A stretch of 64,000 bases of DNA from PoT sp049331405. Its GTDB lineage: Bacteria > Planctomycetota > Planctomycetia > Isosphaerales > Isosphaeraceae. The stretch lies in contig NZ_CP186274.1 of assembly GCF_049331405.1 (NCBI RefSeq), forward strand, positions 6,572,001-6,636,000, read 5' to 3'. The number at the start of each line of letters is the position of its first letter. The stretch's first letter is position 1. The notes under the pieces were generated by a model. The model saw nothing but the letters and a program-made list of their open reading frames with translations. It did no database searches and was not told the origin of the DNA. The position numbers and the translations under genes are program-made. Positions 27,250 to 36,729 of this stretch are shown piece after piece.

Positions 27250-29325
27250 TCAATGGCTCCGCGAGAGTGTCTCGAGCCTCGGCTCGGCATCGAACGGAGC
27301 CCCGACCGGCTCGACCAGGCTATTGTCGTGGACCAGGACGCCACGCTCGCCGACGAAGAAGCACTGGCCGCTGGCGACCTCGAGGTTGAAGACCGGCTGG
27401 ACCGGCTCGTTCCCGATCGACGTGACCTCGGCGATCCCGTCCAGGGCGCGGAGTTGGTCGCCGGGCTTGAGGTCGCGAGCCATCACCCACCCCGCGCCGG
27501 CCTTCCAGAAGCGGTGGATCGGCGTCGAGACGATGGATTCATCCCCCGCCTTGACGTTCAGCGTGGGGCTCGGCTTGTTGTGATAGACGGCCAGGACCGC
27601 CTGGTAGCTGAGGGCGCCCGTCTGCGTGTCCTGGGTCAGCAGCTGATCGCCCACGCGGATTTTCTCGATCGGGCGCAGGCCCTCGAGCGTGAGGACCGGG
27701 GTGCCGGCCTTGAAACAGTTGTGGCCGATGCCCGTCGAAGTGGTGACTGTCGTGGTAGGGTTGCCGGCCTGCTGGGCCTGGGCGGGCGGCGCGAGCACCC
27801 CCTGGGGTACGTAGGCGAGCGGGACGTCTTCCACGAATGTCGGCCTGTCTTGCGGCGTGTCGTTATAAGCATAACCTTGCTGGTCGACCCACCACTTCAT
27901 CCAGCCCTTCTGATCCGGGCCGAGATCCTGCCCGGTGACTTCTCCCAAAACTCGCAAGACACGCTCGTTTGATTGCTTTGCAAAGGCGTTATAGTCGTCG
28001 ATCTGCCTCGCATCGTCGATGAGTTGCTGGGATGCTGCCATCGCCGACATCTGGTACTGAAGATAGATCTGACCGATCGGTATCTGGATCGTGTGCTCGA
28101 TCGGGGTACGCGTGGTCTCGGTCGTGGTCGTCGTCCGGGTCCATCGGAAGCGAGCCAGGGCGTTGGTGCCGTATGGGCCGAGGTCCTGGCTTTGGGATGT
28201 GGTCTTGATTCGGACATCCTCGGTGATCCCGAGGAACCTCGAGACGACCGGCAGGCCCCAGGCGTCGAACGTCACCGGCTCGCCCGGATAGAGGCGGAAA
28301 TCGGGGAGCGGCGGAGGAGAATAGAGTCGTTGGACGTTGAATTGCTTCCCTTCGACGAAGAGCGCCCCGGGTGAGCCGGGTCCGCCCACCGGCCGGACCT
28401 CATACTTGATCGGATCCCGGATCATCGAGATCAGGAGCGAGACGAATTCTCGGGGGTCGCGTCGTTTCAGGGTCTCGGTCGCCGTGCGCCGGACCTCGGG
28501 GTCGTCGTTGAACACGGCGAGCATCGCCAGGGCCCGTGACGAGGACGGCGAGTCGATCTGGCCGAACAATCGCACGGCGATCTTCTGTTGCGCCGGCTTC
28601 CCCTCGGCGAAGATCGACCAGATCGAGCTTACCGCGCGAGGGTCTTCGACCTCGGCGAGTGCGGCCTCGGCCTCCGCTCGTTTATCCTTCTGGCTCAGCC
28701 ATTGGCTCCACTTCTGCAACAAGGGACGCCAGGACTTCTCGGCCTGCTTGCGGGCCTCGACCTCGGCCTTCTCCTCGGCGATCTGCTCTACGGTCATCCA
28801 GCGGCCGTTGTGCTTCTTGCAGCCGAGACGCTTCCAGGCGGCCTCGCGGCCTGGATCGAGCCGGACGACCGAGGTGTAATGCGCCATGGCCTCGGGTTTC
28901 AGCCCGCGCTCGTCGCACCAGATGGCCAGTCGCCAGTGGGCCTCGGCCGTGTTGGGGAGTCGCGTACGTCGGACGTTGTACTCGGCAGACGCCGCCGCTC
29001 GCTGCTCGTCCTTCCGGAGTTGGTCAGTGAGGAGGTCGGGGCGCTGCCAGCGGCCGTCGAAGTTCACCAGCCCCATCAGGCCTCGGGCCGTGGCGTGCGA
29101 GGGGTTTCTGAGCACGGCGAGGGCCAGATGCTTGAGCCGCTCGGCGGGTAGGCAGTGGGCCTCGCACCAGAGGGCGAGCTTGACGTGGGCGTCGGGGTCG
29201 CCGCCGACGTTCTTCCCTGCCGCCTCGTACTCCGCAAGGATCCGGGCCTGATCCGCCCGGGCCTGCGGGCCTGCGGCCGTCTCCGAGAGAAGCCCCGTGC
29301 AGGCGAGGAGGATGAGAGGATACAT
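27250..29325 (-). CDS. Exported HEAT/TPR-like protein with C-terminal Hint (intein-like) domain
   Basis: A 691-residue protein. ATG 29325 has CTGGGAG eight bases upstream and opens a signal peptide (residues 1–18, YPLILLACTGLLSETAAG). Residues ~20–190 form TPR-like helices (HWRLAIWCDERGLKPEAMAHY), and about 215–320 look like HEAT repeats. A beta-rich middle region follows. The C-terminus is a Hint domain (about 537–668). Cys537 starts CFKAGTPVLT, the splicing block A nucleophile; STPIHRFW is block B with its His; and LVHDN (His666, Asn668) is the C-terminal motif. Only 23 residues follow. Hint domains cleave peptide bonds autocatalytically. No toxin or partner is evident after it, so it may self-process an exported protein. 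The role is unknown. Confidence 0.8.
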   Translation of the reverse strand: MYPLILLACTGLLSETAAGPQARADQARILAEYEAAGKNVGGDPDAHVKLALWCEAHCLPAERLKHLALAVLRNPSHATARGLMGLVNFDGRWQRPDLLTDQLRKDEQRAAASAEYNVRRTRLPNTAEAHWRLAIWCDERGLKPEAMAHYTSVVRLDPGREAAWKRLGCKKHNGRWMTVEQIAEEKAEVEARKQAEKSWRPLLQKWSQWLSQKDKRAEAEAALAEVEDPRAVSSIWSIFAEGKPAQQKIAVRLFGQIDSPSSSRALAMLAVFNDDPEVRRTATETLKRRDPREFVSLLISMIRDPIKYEVRPVGGPGSPGALFVEGKQFNVQRLYSPPPLPDFRLYPGEPVTFDAWGLPVVSRFLGITEDVRIKTTSQSQDLGPYGTNALARFRWTRTTTTTETTRTPIEHTIQIPIGQIYLQYQMSAMAASQQLIDDARQIDDYNAFAKQSNERVLRVLGEVTGQDLGPDQKGWMKWWVDQQGYAYNDTPQDRPTFVEDVPLAYVPQGVLAPPAQAQQAGNPTTTVTTSTGIGHNCFKAGTPVLTLEGLRPIEKIRVGDQLLTQDTQTGALSYQAVLAVYHNKPSPTLNVKAGDESIVSTPIHRFWKAGAGWVMARDLKPGDQLRALDGIAEVTSIGNEPVQPVFNLEVASGQCFFVGERGVLVHDNSLVEPVGAPFDAEPRLETLSRSH

Positions 29326-29539
29326 CGCCGGACTCCCAGGGAGAGGAGGAGGCCGTTGTCCAATCGCAACGGCCGAGCGTCCAGGATCGGCAGGTGATGA
29401 GCCGACCCCTTCGTTGTCGAAATTCATTGTACGGAGGCCGGCCACGATTCGACGTGAGCCCTACTCACGATCCACCCCGGCCGGTTCGAGTACCCTCGAA
29501 AATGGCCCGGCGGGATGTCGCTCGCGGAGGAAGGTCGCC

Positions 29540-30511
29540 TTGGCGGTCAACGTCTTCAACCAATCGGCCCGATTCGCCGTCCAGCCCGACCCAACCGGGT
29601 TCTTCCGCTGGCTCTTCCCGGGCCTGGAACCGACCCTGTCGTTCCAGGGCTGGCTCGATACCCGGACCCTCCCCTTCCCGGGCGAACCCGACCGCATCTG
29701 CGACACTGTGGCCCACCTCGCCGTCGACCCGGCCAAAGGACCCTCCTGGGCGGTTGTCACCGAATTCCAGACGGATCCAGAGCCGGATATGCTCGACCGG
29801 CTGCTCGAGTATCTGGCCCGGCTTCGTCGAGGGCTTCGCCAGGGGACGGAGCGTCGAGATCCGTTCGTCGTGGTCGCCGCCCTGGTGAGCCTGAGGGGCG
29901 GTCCCCAACCGGGGACGCTCGAGATGGCATTGCCGAACCTCGCTGTCCCTTCCCTCGCCTTCTCCGCGGCGGTGCGTACCTTACGCGAGGATGATGCCGC
30001 GGCGACGCTCGACGGGATCGCCGCCGGCTTGATCTCGCGCTCGATCCTCTCATGGATAACGCTGATGCGAGGGGCCGACGATCGAGGTATCATTCAACGT
30101 TGGAAAGAGCTTGCCGACGCCGAGCCCGATCCCAGGAATCAAGCGTGTTACGCCACCGTGGCACTCGTCTTCGCCGAACTCAACGACCGTGCCGATCTCT
30201 GGCGGACCGAATTGGAGGGATGGAACATGCGCGAATCGACCCTCGTAAATGAGTGGAAATCCGAGGCCAAGCTCGAAGGCCGGCTTGAGGGGAAACGTGA
30301 AGGGAAGTTAGAAGGTGAGCGAGAGGCTTTGCTCCGCGTCCTCAGCCTCAAGTATCCCGGGGCGGTCCCCGCAGAGATTACTGCGGCCATCGCTGCCATC
30401 GATGACCTTAGCGATTTCGCGGTCTGGTTCGATAAGGTCATCCGGTCGAGCACGCTCGAAGAGGTTCTCGCCTGGGTCTCGTCATCAAAGCCGAATTCTC
30501 GCCCTCGATGA
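29540..30511 (+). CDS. Rpn/PD-(D/E)XK-family nuclease-like protein
   Basis: A 323-residue protein starting at TTG 29540, with GGAGG at 29526–29530 nine bases upstream; the longer open frame above it reads as non-family sequence. The core ICDTVAHLA (Asp55) and VVTEFQTDPEPDML (Glu75, Gln77) matches the PD-(D/E)XK fold of Rpn-type recombination-promoting nucleases and related planctomycete proteins, with Gln where ExK usually has Lys. The C-terminal part has the charged helical stretch EAKLEGRLEGKREGKLEGE, frequent in this family. The catalytic change leaves activity uncertain. The stop overlaps the next start (ATGA at 30508–30511), suggesting coupled translation with the CRTAC1-type gene. Confidence 0.75.
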   Translation: MAVNVFNQSARFAVQPDPTGFFRWLFPGLEPTLSFQGWLDTRTLPFPGEPDRICDTVAHLAVDPAKGPSWAVVTEFQTDPEPDMLDRLLEYLARLRRGLRQGTERRDPFVVVAALVSLRGGPQPGTLEMALPNLAVPSLAFSAAVRTLREDDAAATLDGIAAGLISRSILSWITLMRGADDRGIIQRWKELADAEPDPRNQACYATVALVFAELNDRADLWRTELEGWNMRESTLVNEWKSEAKLEGRLEGKREGKLEGEREALLRVLSLKYPGAVPAEITAAIAAIDDLSDFAVWFDKVIRSSTLEEVLAWVSSSKPNSRPR

Positions 30512-32190
30512 ATTCTCGCCAAAAGGACGTGAGCCGCCCGAGTGCCTGGGGTTGGCTCACGCTTTTCCTCCTCGCCGTGGTTCAAGCCGCATACGCCGAG
30601 GCTCCGCCGAAACCTTCGATCGTCTTCGAGGAATGCGCCGAGGCCCGCGGCGTCCTGTTCCGATTCGATGCCGGCTCGCGTGGGAAGCATGACCTGCCCG
30701 AGGTGATGGGGGGCGGGGTCGCCTGGATCGATGGCGACGGTGATGGCTGGCTCGACCTCTACCTCTGCAACGGCGGGCCCATCCTCGCCGATCCCGCCAG
30801 GCACGATACGCCGTGCCGTTACTTCCGCAACGACGGCCGCGGCCACTTTATCGACGAGACCGAGAAAGCCCATGCCCCGGGGCCTGGTTACGCGATGGGA
30901 GCCGCCGTCGGGGATTACGATGGCGACGGCCGGGACGACCTCTTCGTCACAGGCTGGCGCGATCAAAGGCTCTACCGCAACGAGGGCCGCGGCGTCTTCC
31001 GGGATGTCACCGAACGGGCGGGGCTGAACTCCAAAGCGTGGAGCACCTCCGCCGCCTTTGCCGACCTCGATGGCGACGGCGACCTGGATTTGTACGTCGC
31101 CAACTACCTCGACTTCGACCCGAATAAGACCCCCTATTGCGCGGCCCCCGATGGGAAGCGAGACTACTGCGGCCCCGAGGAATTCTCGGCCCAGCCGGAT
31201 CGCCTCTACCGCAACAACGGGGATGGCACCTTCACTGATGTCGCTGAAGTGGCCGGGGTCATAGACCGCGATGGCCGGGGCCTCGGCGTCCTGATCGCCG
31301 ACCTCGTGGGCGATCGAGGCCTCGACATCTTCGTGGCCAATGACGGGACGAACTGCTACCTGTTCGAGAACAAGGGTGGGCTGCGATTCGAGGAAGTTGG
31401 ACTGCGGGCCGGGGTCGCATTCGACGGCCAGGGCCAGGCGTTGGCCGCGATGGGAGTGACGTTGGGCGACATCGACGCCGATGGCCATTCGGATCTCATC
31501 GTCAGCAACTTCCTTGGCCGCTCGACGATCGCCTTTCGATCACTGGGGGATGGCCGCTATGCGGATGCCTCGGCCGAATGGGGGCTGCCGCGAGCGACCC
31601 GGGATGTGCTCGGCTTCGGTCTGGCGCTGGAAGACTTCGACGGCGACGGCCGCCTCGATCTCGTCCAGGCCAATGGCCACGTGGTCGATCGAGCCAGGCT
31701 GGGAGTCCCGTTCGCGATGCGGCCTTCGCTGCTGCGAAATGACGGAAACAAACTCGTCGACGTCGGCACGACAACCAGCCCCTGGTTCCAGAGCCCTATC
31801 CTGGCCCGGGGCGTGGCCGTGGCGGACTTCGATCACGACGGTCGGCCCGATGTCGCGGTGAATGTCCTCGACGGCCCTGCTGCGATCCTGCGCAACACGT
31901 CGTCGAGTGGGAACTGGCTCTCGCTTGATCTCATCGGAAAGCCAGGCTCCAACCCGGTCGGTATCCGAGTGCAGGCGACCATTGGTCGGCGAACCTTCGT
32001 GCGTCAGGTCGTCGGCGGCGGTAGCTATCTCTCGGCCTCGGATCGTCGAATCCACCTCGGGATTGGCTCCGCGACGCAGGTTGAGGAAATGAAAATCTCC
32101 TGGCCGTCGGGTCGGACGGAAGTCTGGAAGGGCCTGGAGAGCGGCCGGCCGCATCGCCTCGTGGAGGGCAAAGGCCTGACGCCCCGCTGA
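30508..32190 (+). CDS. Exported CRTAC1-family protein (FG-GAP/VCBS repeats, ASPIC/UnbV)
   Basis: A 560-residue exported protein starting at ATG 30508, overlapping the nuclease stop. A signal peptide spans about residues 1–30 (GWLTLFLLAVVQAAYAE). Repeated Ca-binding-like DxDxDG motifs (DGDGDGWLDLYL, DYDGDGRDDLFV, DLDGDGDLDLYV, DFDGDGRLDLV, DFDHDGRPDVAV) define FG-GAP/VCBS blades of a beta-propeller from about 60 to 470. The last ~80 residues (SYLSASDRRIHLGIG, SWPSGRTEVWKGL) match the ASPIC/UnbV domain. Such proteins are common and numerous in planctomycetes and act at the cell surface, probably in binding; no enzymatic site is evident. Coupling to an Rpn-type gene is odd. Confidence 0.85.
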   Translation: MNSRQKDVSRPSAWGWLTLFLLAVVQAAYAEAPPKPSIVFEECAEARGVLFRFDAGSRGKHDLPEVMGGGVAWIDGDGDGWLDLYLCNGGPILADPARHDTPCRYFRNDGRGHFIDETEKAHAPGPGYAMGAAVGDYDGDGRDDLFVTGWRDQRLYRNEGRGVFRDVTERAGLNSKAWSTSAAFADLDGDGDLDLYVANYLDFDPNKTPYCAAPDGKRDYCGPEEFSAQPDRLYRNNGDGTFTDVAEVAGVIDRDGRGLGVLIADLVGDRGLDIFVANDGTNCYLFENKGGLRFEEVGLRAGVAFDGQGQALAAMGVTLGDIDADGHSDLIVSNFLGRSTIAFRSLGDGRYADASAEWGLPRATRDVLGFGLALEDFDGDGRLDLVQANGHVVDRARLGVPFAMRPSLLRNDGNKLVDVGTTTSPWFQSPILARGVAVADFDHDGRPDVAVNVLDGPAAILRNTSSSGNWLSLDLIGKPGSNPVGIRVQATIGRRTFVRQVVGGGSYLSASDRRIHLGIGSATQVEEMKISWPSGRTEVWKGLESGRPHRLVEGKGLTPR

Positions 32191-32345
32191 GATCACGCCA
32201 TCGACGAATTTCGACGCGACGACACCATGCGAACATGCGTCGGTCGGGTTATACTGGTCCGAGAACATGGGCAACGTCAGAGCGGGCTCTCGCCTCGCGA
32301 AGTCGAAGTCAAACGGATATTCAGAGACGCGGAGGTCAATCGCTC

Positions 32346-33755
32346 GTGTCCACGCATGTCGAACCGAGGCCTCAGCCGTCTCCAACGGGCTCTCACAAAC
32401 GCTCCGGTCTCTGGATCCCGCTCCTGATCGCCGCGATCGTGGCGGCGGGCTTCTACTGGCGGAATCGAGCCTCGAGCCCCTCCGCTGAAACGAACGCGAG
32501 CCCTTCGGCGACCGAGGCGAACTCGGCTCCGGACGCCGTGCGCGTCGAGGTCGTCACCCCGCAGCGAGGCGGCCTGACGCGGACCTCGACCCAGATCGGC
32601 TCGGTCCACGCGTTCGAGCACGCCGACCTCTACGCCAAGGTGAGCGGGTATCTCAAGACGCAGGAAGTCGACATCGGCAGCCGGGTCAAGAAGGGCCAGG
32701 TCCTCGCCACCATCGACGATCCCGAAGTGGTCAAGGACGCCGACCGTGCCGCGGCGGCACTCGAGCAGGCCAAGACCGTCGTCATGCAGGCCCAGGCCCG
32801 GATCGAGACGGCGCAGGCGGATGAGCAGGCCGAAATCGCCGCGGTCTCCAAGGCGGAGGCCGACGTCGCCGGGTTTGTCGCCAAGCGGAAGTATCGCCAG
32901 AAGGAGCTGACCCGCTATCGCGAGCTCCTCACGCGGCAGGCCGTGCCCCAGCAGATCGTCGACGAGTATGAGGACAACTACGACTCGGCCCTCGCCGACG
33001 AGCGATCCGCCGAGGCTGCGGTCGCGTCGGCCAAGGCCCAGTTGAACGCCGCCCGCGCCAGGATCGATCAGGCGAAGGCGGACCTCGCCCAGTCTAAGGC
33101 CAGCGTCGACGTCAACACCGAGACCCTCGCCAGGGACCGGGTCCTCGTCGACTACACCAGCATCAAGTCCCCATATGACGGCGTCGTGACCGACCGCGTC
33201 TATCACATCGGGGCCTTCATCCGATCCGCGGCCGAGGGGGGTACCGACCAGCCCCTCTTGAAGGTCGCCCGGACCGACAAGATGCGCGTGGTGACCTACG
33301 TGCCCGACCGGGATGTCCCCTTCACCGACGTCGGCGATAAGGCGATCATCACCCTCGACGCCCTGCCCGATCAGAAGTTCGAGGGCACCGTCTCGCGGTT
33401 CTCCTACACGGAAGTCTCGGAGAGCCGCACGATGCGCACCGAGGTGGACCTCGAGAATCCCAAGGGGACCCTCCGCGAGGGGATGTACGGCATCGCCACC
33501 ATCATCCTCGAGCAGGATACGTCGAGCCTGACGATTCCCACCGGTGCCCTGACCACCAAGTCCATCGGCGGGACGGCGACCGTCTTCGTGGTGCGGGACG
33601 GACGAGCCAAGGAAGTCCCCGTCACGACCGGGACTGACAGTGGTATCCGCGTCGAGATCCTCAAGGGACTCAAGGTCGAGGACCAGGTGATCACGTCTCG
33701 ATCCGGCGTCGCCGATGGGGTTGCCGTGACGATCGGCACATCCAAAGCCGGGTGA
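32346..33755 (+). CDS. RND efflux periplasmic adaptor (HlyD/MFP family)
   Basis: A 469-residue membrane-fusion protein. GTG 32346 is preferred for GGAGG at 32331–32335. A cytoplasmic tail precedes one membrane anchor (WIPLLIAAIVAAGFYW). The lipoyl-like domain starts near EHADLYAKVSGYL and continues through a long coiled-coil hairpin (about 130–255, rich in Ala/Glu/Lys heptads), then returns at DYTSIKSPYDGVVTDR. The beta-barrel and membrane-proximal domains follow (MRVVTYVPDRDVPF, DLENPKGTLREGMYG). It would link an inner-membrane RND permease to a TolC channel. The nearest permease is 8.5 kb away on the same strand and TolC-like genes lie on the opposite strand. A terminator hairpin follows. 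Confidence 0.9.
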   Translation: MSTHVEPRPQPSPTGSHKRSGLWIPLLIAAIVAAGFYWRNRASSPSAETNASPSATEANSAPDAVRVEVVTPQRGGLTRTSTQIGSVHAFEHADLYAKVSGYLKTQEVDIGSRVKKGQVLATIDDPEVVKDADRAAAALEQAKTVVMQAQARIETAQADEQAEIAAVSKAEADVAGFVAKRKYRQKELTRYRELLTRQAVPQQIVDEYEDNYDSALADERSAEAAVASAKAQLNAARARIDQAKADLAQSKASVDVNTETLARDRVLVDYTSIKSPYDGVVTDRVYHIGAFIRSAAEGGTDQPLLKVARTDKMRVVTYVPDRDVPFTDVGDKAIITLDALPDQKFEGTVSRFSYTEVSESRTMRTEVDLENPKGTLREGMYGIATIILEQDTSSLTIPTGALTTKSIGGTATVFVVRDGRAKEVPVTTGTDSGIRVEILKGLKVEDQVITSRSGVADGVAVTIGTSKAG

Positions 33756-33785
33756 TCGTCGGGGTCGAGTTGCATGCAGACATTC

Positions 33786-33825
33786 GAAGGGGATCGCGCC
33801 TGGCGCGATCCCTTCGCGTTTTCTC
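33786..33825. terminator. Terminator between adaptor and dockerin genes
   Basis: GGATCGCGC (33791–33799) pairs with GCGCGATCC (33803–33811), extended by flanking AAGG/CTTC pairs, and is followed by GTTTTCTC. It lies between the convergent adaptor stop (33755) and dockerin-gene stop (33831), so it probably ends both transcripts. Confidence 0.6.
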
Positions 33826-33830
33826 GACGG

Positions 33831-34766
33831 TTACTTGAGCGTCGAGCCGGATGCGGCGTAACTGAGCCAGTAGATCGGATAGGCCATGATGGTCTGCTGG
33901 CCATACCCGTCGATCGCCATGAACTGGTAGCTGTTGATGCCTCGGGTGAGCGAGACGTTGACGGAGAAGTTGCCATGGGCATCGGCCGGGAGGGCGGCAC
34001 CGGTGAAGGTGTAAGTGCCCTCCGTGCCGTCCATAAAGACCATCGCCCCGGGCGTGGTGTGGCCCAGGATCGTCACGTCCTTGAACCGGGTCTTGCCGCC
34101 CGAATTCTTGGGGGTCGAGCCCCTGGCGGCGTCCTGGGGGGCGAGCGCGAAGGTGATCGTCAGGGGGATCTTCGGAGTCGGCAGCTGGAGGTTGCGCAGT
34201 AGGAGTTGCGCATCGCCGATGCCGACCTGGCCGTTGTGGTTGGCGTCGGCCGCGGGGTTGTAATTCGCGTCCTTGGTCGTGCTGTTGTAGGCCTTCGCGA
34301 AGGCCACCTCATCGGCGAGCGTGACCTGGCCGTCGCCGTTCACGTCGCCGGGGAGCGTGGCACCGACCTGGAACGAGCCGGTCGAATCGTCTTGCCCCGT
34401 GACTCCCGTCGTGACGGTGCCGGGGTTCCCGGCCCTGATGAAGACGGCCGCCGCCTCGTGACGGCCTGGCACGAATGGGGCGCCTCGGCGGATGGCGAGC
34501 GCCCTGCCGTTGGTCCCCGTCGCCCCAGTCACCGCCGGCTTCAGGCTGCTTTCCTCGCCGGGCGACACGAGCTCCGAGAGGATCGCCGAGCGTCGGCCGC
34601 TGAGATTACGCTCGCTCAGGGGGACCGAGGCGTGCGCGATCGCCCGGGGGCTTTGCACCACGCCGGTCGCCACGGCCAGGGTATTGGCCGGCACAGCCGC
34701 GCTCGGCACGATTCGGACCTCGAAGACGTCGAAGGTCGGTTTGTATCGCATCTTCAACGAGGACAC
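33831..34766 (-). CDS. Exported dockerin type I protein with LExR-like N-terminal motif
   Basis: A 311-residue protein starting at GTG 34766, with AGGAG eight bases upstream. The N-terminus MRYKPTFDVFEVRIVPSA resembles the planctomycete LEPR-XLL-type export motif. Residues ~138–195 form a dockerin: two Ca-binding EF-hand-like loops, DVNGDGQVTLADEVAF and DANHNGQVGIGDAQLL, spaced as in type I dockerins. A beta-rich C-terminal domain follows (about 200–311, VTILGHTTPGAMVFMDG), Ig-like or bacterial surface type. Dockerins bind cohesins, but no cohesin is seen here. It probably sits at the cell surface. The TolC-like gene lies 82 bases upstream on the same strand, so co-transcription is possible. 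Confidence 0.75.
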   Translation of the reverse strand: MSSLKMRYKPTFDVFEVRIVPSAAVPANTLAVATGVVQSPRAIAHASVPLSERNLSGRRSAILSELVSPGEESSLKPAVTGATGTNGRALAIRRGAPFVPGRHEAAAVFIRAGNPGTVTTGVTGQDDSTGSFQVGATLPGDVNGDGQVTLADEVAFAKAYNSTTKDANYNPAADANHNGQVGIGDAQLLLRNLQLPTPKIPLTITFALAPQDAARGSTPKNSGGKTRFKDVTILGHTTPGAMVFMDGTEGTYTFTGAALPADAHGNFSVNVSLTRGINSYQFMAIDGYGQQTIMAYPIYWLSYAASGSTLK

Positions 34767-34848
34767 GTGAGGATCTCCTGAAGTCGGGTGCCTCGGCCTT
34801 CGCCGGGCCTGGGCCGTGTCGAGCCAGCGTCATCACCGATGGGCACGC

Positions 34849-36702
34849 TCAAGGCACGGGAGGAAGCGAAACCTGGATCGGGTTCGGCGGCGGCCCGGGC
34901 ACCCCGGCGGGGATGGCGGGGTTCGCCATGCCAGGCGGCAGGGGTAACGGTGGATAGGCGATGGGCGCCGGGGGCAGCGGGTCGGTGGCGGGACGCTCCA
35001 GAGGCGGGGGAGAGCCGAGCGACACGAAGAGCTGCAACTGGGCGCGATTATAGTCGAGGATCGCGGCAAGGTGGTCCTGCCGAGCCTGCGAGAGCAACTC
35101 GAGGCTATTCGTCAGCTCGATCGGCCGCCCCACCGTGTTCTTGAGCCGGTCCAGGTCTTCCTTGAAGCCCTGGGTCGCCGTGTCGAGCTGGCGGGCCGTC
35201 GCCACGACCCGACCTTGAGCCGCCCCGGCCCTCGCGAGCGAGGCCGCGACCTCGCGACGGATCGTGGTGATCGTCCGCGAACGATCCCCCATCGCCTGGC
35301 CGACCTGCGCTCGCTGCCGGCGCTGGATCGCGAGATTGCCCAGGCCCAGGTTCTGCAAGGTCCAATAGGCCATGACGTCGATGTCGGTACGTCCGCCGAC
35401 ATTGCCCACCAACGGCGGCGCGATGTTGCTGCCGCCGCCGAAGGCACCGCCGCTGACGCCGAGCCATAGCGTCGGCAGCCAGGGGCGGGCGAGCTCCTTC
35501 TTTAGCCGGGCCTCGGCCGTCTCGATCGCGGCGGTCCGGGCACCGATCTCGGGGCGACGAACCATCGCGGTCTGGATCAGGCCTTCCACCGGGCTTCGCG
35601 GGTCGATCAGCTCGATGGGGGCGATCCCGGGCACCTGTGGATGGACCCGCACGACCGGGTCGAGGTGCAGCCTTCGCGAGAGCCGGGCCGACGCGACGGC
35701 CGCGTCTTCCTCGGCCCGTTCGACCTGCCTCCTCACGAGCTGGTGCAAGGTCGCCGCACGATTGGCGTCGGAGCGGAACCCTTGCCCCGTGATGGCGTAC
35801 GACTGGGTCAGCTTGGCCGCCTTGAGGATGTCGGCTTCGGTCTCTCGCCTGAGCATCAACGAGGTCTCGGCCGCGGCCAGCTCGTAATAGGCCGTGGCGG
35901 CGTCGAGCAGGACGGAGTTCGCCGTCGCGATGGCCTCGAACTCGCTGCGCTTCACGTTCTGCTTGGCCGCGAGCGGCTCGAACAGGGCATCGGTGAGGGG
36001 CGTCGAGATGTTCAGGCCAGGAACCGCCACGGTCGTCTGGCCGACGGCGAAAGCACCGCCGCCCATATAGATCGACTGGTTCGAGACGCTGTAGATCTGA
36101 CCCGTCGACCGCTGATAGACGCCGGTGTGGCCGTGGTATGTCACCCCCGCGTTCACGTTGGGGACGAGGAGCACTCGGGCAGATTGCTGGAGCCCCAACG
36201 CCTCGACGATCCGCTGGCGGGCCTCGGCGATTTGCGGGTTCTCGACCTCGGCCAGTCGGAGCGCCGTGGTGAGGTCGATCGGATAGTCGGAGGCCGCGGG
36301 GGGTACGACGGGCGCGTTCGACGTCTCGAGCAACTCCACGGGCTTGGTGGCGTTCGGCTCGACGGCGATCTCACCGGGCTTCGAGCCGGGAGTTGCCGAT
36401 GGATCGGGGCCCGGCTGGAGGTTGGTACGGGTCCGCTCGACGCCGGGATCCCTGGCGGTCTCGGTGCCGGGCGTCGTCGGGGCCGTGACCATTCGGGGAA
36501 GCTCGGGGGGCGCCGTCACGCTCGTCGTTGAGGCGTTCGCCTGGATCTGGTCGGTCGGCGGGATGACGCCGGCGTACTGATGGGCCGAGTGCTGGGTCGC
36601 GCATCCCGCCAGGTCTGTCGCGAGCAGGGCCATGATCGCCCAGCTCCGCCAGCGCCGCGGCGGGCAGCCGCTTCGAATTCGAGGGAGCCTCGGGGATGTC
36701 AT
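34849..36702 (-). CDS. TolC-like outer membrane efflux lipoprotein (1)
   Basis: A 617-residue protein. ATG 36702 has GGAGG seven bases upstream. The N-terminus has a lipoprotein signal with lipobox LAGC (Cys34) and a twin-arginine-like charged start. After a ~100-residue low-complexity Pro/Thr linker come two outer-membrane efflux protein repeats (from LTTALRLAEVENPQIAEARQ to LELLSQARQDHLAAILDYNR), ending in a Pro-rich tail. YMGGGAFAVGQ and AYWTLQNLGLGNLAI are shared with the neighbouring TolC-like gene. It would form a trimeric channel for RND or related export. It starts 27 bases after the stop of the second TolC-like gene, so the two are likely one operon. Confidence 0.88.
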   Translation of the reverse strand: MTSPRLPRIRSGCPPRRWRSWAIMALLATDLAGCATQHSAHQYAGVIPPTDQIQANASTTSVTAPPELPRMVTAPTTPGTETARDPGVERTRTNLQPGPDPSATPGSKPGEIAVEPNATKPVELLETSNAPVVPPAASDYPIDLTTALRLAEVENPQIAEARQRIVEALGLQQSARVLLVPNVNAGVTYHGHTGVYQRSTGQIYSVSNQSIYMGGGAFAVGQTTVAVPGLNISTPLTDALFEPLAAKQNVKRSEFEAIATANSVLLDAATAYYELAAAETSLMLRRETEADILKAAKLTQSYAITGQGFRSDANRAATLHQLVRRQVERAEEDAAVASARLSRRLHLDPVVRVHPQVPGIAPIELIDPRSPVEGLIQTAMVRRPEIGARTAAIETAEARLKKELARPWLPTLWLGVSGGAFGGGSNIAPPLVGNVGGRTDIDVMAYWTLQNLGLGNLAIQRRQRAQVGQAMGDRSRTITTIRREVAASLARAGAAQGRVVATARQLDTATQGFKEDLDRLKNTVGRPIELTNSLELLSQARQDHLAAILDYNRAQLQLFVSLGSPPPLERPATDPLPPAPIAYPPLPLPPGMANPAIPAGVPGPPPNPIQVSLPPVP

Positions 36703-36729
36703 CCTGATTCCTCCGTGCCGTTCCATGGC

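Noticed and set aside
25209..27344. A 711-codon minus-strand frame
   Set aside because: It overlaps the HtrA-like protease and the N-terminal end of the second haem gene on other frames and has no domain of its own.
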